A DNA stretch of 8,615 nt, from assembly GCA_021827875.1 (NCBI GenBank), contig JAKAUA010000053.1, forward strand, positions 1-8,615. Direction: 5' to 3'. This DNA comes from a bacterium. Its GTDB lineage: Bacteria > Babelota > Babeliae > Babelales > Vermiphilaceae. Position 1 is the stretch's first letter. Each line of letters begins with the position of its first letter. The position numbers were made by a program, and so were the translations under genes. Below, piece after piece: positions 7,234 to 8,615 of this stretch. Under the pieces are notes generated by a model. That model had not been told where the DNA came from. It was given only the letters and a program-made list of their open reading frames with translations, and made no database searches.

Positions 7234-7890
7234 TTATAGTATCGGGCTGCTTGAGCCGGAAGAAGACGTACTTGCAGTGTGTGATGATAGGGATGATTTC
7301 CTTGAAGATTCTGATTCTAATGCACTGAGACGTACTTTTATCTTACTTATTTCAGATTTTGTCTCAGCCTTAAACCAAAAATTATTGCCTATTCTCTCAT
7401 CTACTTCTTCACGATATGAGCTAAGCTGTTTAGCCACGTTTAATGTCAGCTTTTTCACTGCATTATTATTTTCTTGTTGCTGCACTAAATCAGAATTGAT
7501 CTTGATGATGTCATCATTTAAGGTTTTAATGTCACAAGTAATATCTGCATGCAAAGTAGCAATGTCTTTTTTAAATTGCTCGGCAAGCATATTTTGTCCT
7601 TTTTTAATCTCACCCTGTTCGGCCTTGATTGTCTTTAACTGTTTTTTAACAGATTTATACCGTCTATTAGAACGCTTTTCTAATGAGCTCATTTTCCATA
7701 CCATGAAGCCACCAAAAATTACGCCCGCCGCCACATATAAAAACGGCGCCGCTTCGCTTATAGAAAAAGCTGATCCGCGTGCTTCTGTTCTTTTTTGTTG
7801 CGTACCCGATCTCTGGCCAATCGTGGGTGAAGAATGGGTAGGAATGCTAAGTAATATAATGCATAGTAGAGATTTTAATTTATTTTTCAT
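7234..7890 (-). CDS. Exported or membrane-anchored coiled-coil protein with serine-rich tail
   Basis: Unrecognised, 218 residues from ATG 7890. The N-terminus MKNKLKSLLCIILLSIP looks like a signal peptide (cleavage possibly near THS, 18-20). A second hydrophobic segment, about residues 47-67 (APFLYVAAGVIFGGFMVW), is a good transmembrane helix followed at once by basic residues (EKRSNRRYK). Residues 69-195 are charged with hydrophobic residues at heptad-like spacing, so probably a long coiled coil. The tail 194-216 is dominated by serine with threonine and histidine. The positive charge after the helix suggests the coiled coil faces the cytoplasm, but if the first segment is cleaved the topology stays open. 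The Shine-Dalgarno is weak (AGTGG, 7896-7900). A GTG at 7897-7899 would add three residues but has no ribosome-binding site. It ends 83 bp before the uvrC start and is probably transcribed separately. Confidence 0.7.
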   Translation of the reverse strand: MKNKLKSLLCIILLSIPTHSSPTIGQRSGTQQKRTEARGSAFSISEAAPFLYVAAGVIFGGFMVWKMSSLEKRSNRRYKSVKKQLKTIKAEQGEIKKGQNMLAEQFKKDIATLHADITCDIKTLNDDIIKINSDLVQQQENNNAVKKLTLNVAKQLSSYREEVDERIGNNFWFKAETKSEISKIKVRLSALESESSRKSSLSSHTASTSSSGSSSPIL

Positions 7891-7936
7891 AATAACCACT
7901 ATTTTTTAATAAATGCCTAATATTTAGGTATTTATT

Positions 7937-7964
7937 ACTATATCATTATATATAAAAAATTCAA
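7937..7964 (-). promoter_or_regulatory. Candidate promoter of the coiled-coil protein gene
   Basis: TTGAAT (7959-7964) and TATAGT (7937-7942) on the minus strand are 16 nt apart, about 45 nt upstream of ATG 7890. The region is extremely AT-rich, so chance matches are likely and other -10 choices exist (for example a TATAAT within 7943-7955). Confidence 0.35.
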
Positions 7965-8002
7965 TGTGTAATAACTAACGATGGGTGATTATTCTTTTCC
8001 GG

Positions 8003-8031
8003 CAAAAAATACCCACCGTCATAGGTGGGTA
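8003..8031 (-). terminator. Intrinsic terminator of the 116-residue exported-protein gene
   Basis: Read on the minus strand, TACCCACC (8024-8031) and GGTGGGTA (8010-8017) form a perfect 8-bp stem around a 6-nt loop, followed directly by six T residues (8004-8009). It begins 31 bp after the stop codon at 8063. The other orientation has no T-run, so it serves leftward transcription only. Confidence 0.88.
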
Positions 8032-8062
8032 AAAGAGTCAACGTCTAGAAACTTTTGCCCGA

Positions 8063-8413
8063 TTAGTCTTTTTTATTCTGTTCTTCTAATTTGGATATAC
8101 GATTTCCTTGCGTATCGAGTTTTTCGACTATCAACTTAAAACTTTGTTCCAAGATTCCCATACGATTAGCTAGATCACAGATGCGCATATGAAAAGCTAC
8201 TGATAGTTTCGGCGTATAATCTTTCAGCGATGTCTTGTATGTACTGCCGTCATTTTCCCTAGCTTCAATATCACATTCTTCATGTGTTGTATCTTTGATT
8301 AGCTGTATTAACTCAGCGCGTGATGTTGGCATCGGCTTATCTTCCATCGCAATGCTAGCGCATATTAGACTAATACCAAGGGTAAAAAGTGTAATATATG
8401 ACTTTATTTTCAT
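8063..8413 (-). CDS. Small exported protein with C-terminal coiled coil
   Basis: Unrecognised, 116 residues. MKIK plus a hydrophobic core (about 6-19) and a SIA site after residue 22 make a clear Sec signal peptide, leaving a mature protein of about 94 residues. It has two cysteines in the mature part (C47, C79), which could pair in an oxidising compartment. The C-terminal 30 residues (about 84-113: ILEQSF, LIVEKLD, ISKLEEQ) have hydrophobic residues at heptad spacing, suggesting a short coiled coil for oligomerisation. GAGGAA (8419-8424) lies shortly before the ATG. It is a single-gene unit: its own promoter lies upstream (8454-8483) and a strong terminator downstream. There is no evident homology to the larger coiled-coil gene to its left beyond general architecture. 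Confidence 0.78.
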   Translation of the reverse strand: MKIKSYITLFTLGISLICASIAMEDKPMPTSRAELIQLIKDTTHEECDIEARENDGSTYKTSLKDYTPKLSVAFHMRICDLANRMGILEQSFKLIVEKLDTQGNRISKLEEQNKKD

Positions 8414-8453
8414 ATTAATTCCTCACAAATATAATGGTTATCCAATTAAAAAC

Positions 8454-8483
8454 ATCATATCGATTATGTGATAAACATGTCAA
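8454..8483 (-). promoter_or_regulatory. Strong promoter of the 116-residue gene, with its -35 at a possible insertion-sequence end
   Basis: A perfect TTGACA (8478-8483) and TATGAT (8454-8459) are 18 nt apart on the minus strand. The predicted start near 8447 gives a leader of about 34 nt. The -35 lies 35 bp beyond the stop codon of the transposase remnant, where the outer end of the insertion sequence would be expected. Confidence 0.65.
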
Positions 8484-8517
8484 TGTAATGTCTTGGTTCA
8501 ATACATATGAGAAAAAT
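8478..8517 (-). mobile_element. Probable outer (right) end of the insertion sequence
   Basis: Insertion sequences of the IS3 and IS481 types normally end within some tens of bases after the transposase stop, with a terminus reading TG at one end and CA at the other. Read inward on the plus strand, TGTCAATG (starting 8478) or TGTAATGTC (starting 8484) would suit. The partner terminal repeat lies outside the window, so the exact boundary is a guess. Confidence 0.35.
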
Positions 8518-8615
8518 TCAGGCCTCCGATAGCGAAGTATAGTATTGCTGAGGAGTGAGGTATTGTAAAGCCTGGTGAGGGCGGTAAGTATTATATTTTT
8601 TAACATATCGCTTGA
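8518..8615 (-). CDS. Transposase C-terminus (rve integrase-type), partial at the right edge
   Basis: The final 31 codons of a leftward frame ending in TGA at 8518-8520, open to the window edge. The peptide contains YNTYRPHQALQYLTP, matching the YN..RPH.aL...TP signature at the end of the rve (DDE) catalytic domain of IS481- and IS3-type transposases. These enzymes cut and join insertion-sequence ends. The catalytic D,D,E residues lie outside the window, so family and integrity cannot be decided. The stop sits at the normal family position, about 15 residues after the TP motif, so the gene's 3' end looks intact. It is too short for most gene callers. Confidence 0.75.
   Translation of the reverse strand, partial: KRYVKKYNTYRPHQALQYLTPQQYYTSLSEA

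Noticed and set aside
7224..7241. A perfect 7-bp inverted repeat with a GAAT loop over the stop of the coiled-coil gene
   Set aside because: The stem is almost all A-T and is followed by G residues rather than a T-run on the minus strand, so it is not a convincing terminator.
7277..7909. A 210-codon open frame on the plus strand opposite the coiled-coil protein gene
   Set aside because: The product is rich in Cys, Ser and Phe with no recognisable motif or good ribosome-binding site. The opposite strand gives a signal peptide, membrane helix and coiled coil, so this is an antisense shadow.
8415..8606. A 63-codon minus-strand open frame upstream of the 116-residue gene
   Set aside because: It overlaps the transposase tail in another frame, runs across the predicted promoter, and has no Shine-Dalgarno or recognisable features.

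Overview
This is an AT-rich bacterial chromosomal segment using the standard genetic code, since TGA ends both uvrC and the transposase remnant. It combines three housekeeping genes (a partial triosephosphate isomerase gene, clpB and uvrC) with six unrecognised genes whose products carry Sec-type signal peptides, plus the tail of an insertion-sequence transposase. The divergent housekeeping proteins, the shortened UvrC and the many small secreted proteins of unknown function fit a reduced or host-associated lineage, for example Candidatus Dependentiae (TM6). That assignment is an inference from style, not from a marker gene.

Left part (1-3334): the 5' part of tpiA runs leftward off the window. 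A 174-bp divergent intergenic region separates it from a rightward four-gene block at 868-3334. All four products are small, begin with a signal peptide and end in predicted mature proteins of about 140-270 residues. Genes 2 and 3 are clear paralogues. Gene 4 shares the same pattern of landmarks, and gene 1 is at best a distant relative. Gene 2 also carries a helical extension built from two 45-residue repeats. Gaps of 11-31 bp, a good Shine-Dalgarno before every start and one extended -10 promoter upstream suggest a single operon encoding a diversified family of exported proteins.

Middle (3321-7150): a leftward operon of uvrC then clpB, joined by an ATGA stop/start overlap. ClpB is complete, with every AAA+ motif and the coiled-coil middle domain. 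UvrC keeps both nuclease centres and the four-cysteine cluster, but it lacks the C-terminal (HhH)2 domain and most of the linker before the RNase H-like core. The 3' end of clpB overlaps the last exported-protein gene by 14 bp, tail to tail.

Right part (7234-8615): two leftward genes for exported coiled-coil proteins. The first has a transmembrane segment, a long coiled coil and a serine-rich tail. The second is a 116-residue secreted protein followed by a convincing intrinsic terminator. At the right edge are the last 31 codons of an rve-type (IS481/IS3-like) transposase. The DNA between it and the 116-residue gene holds a perfect TTGACA -35 box with a TATGAT -10, so the insertion sequence may drive that gene from its outer end. 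No tRNA, rRNA, CRISPR array or riboswitch was seen.
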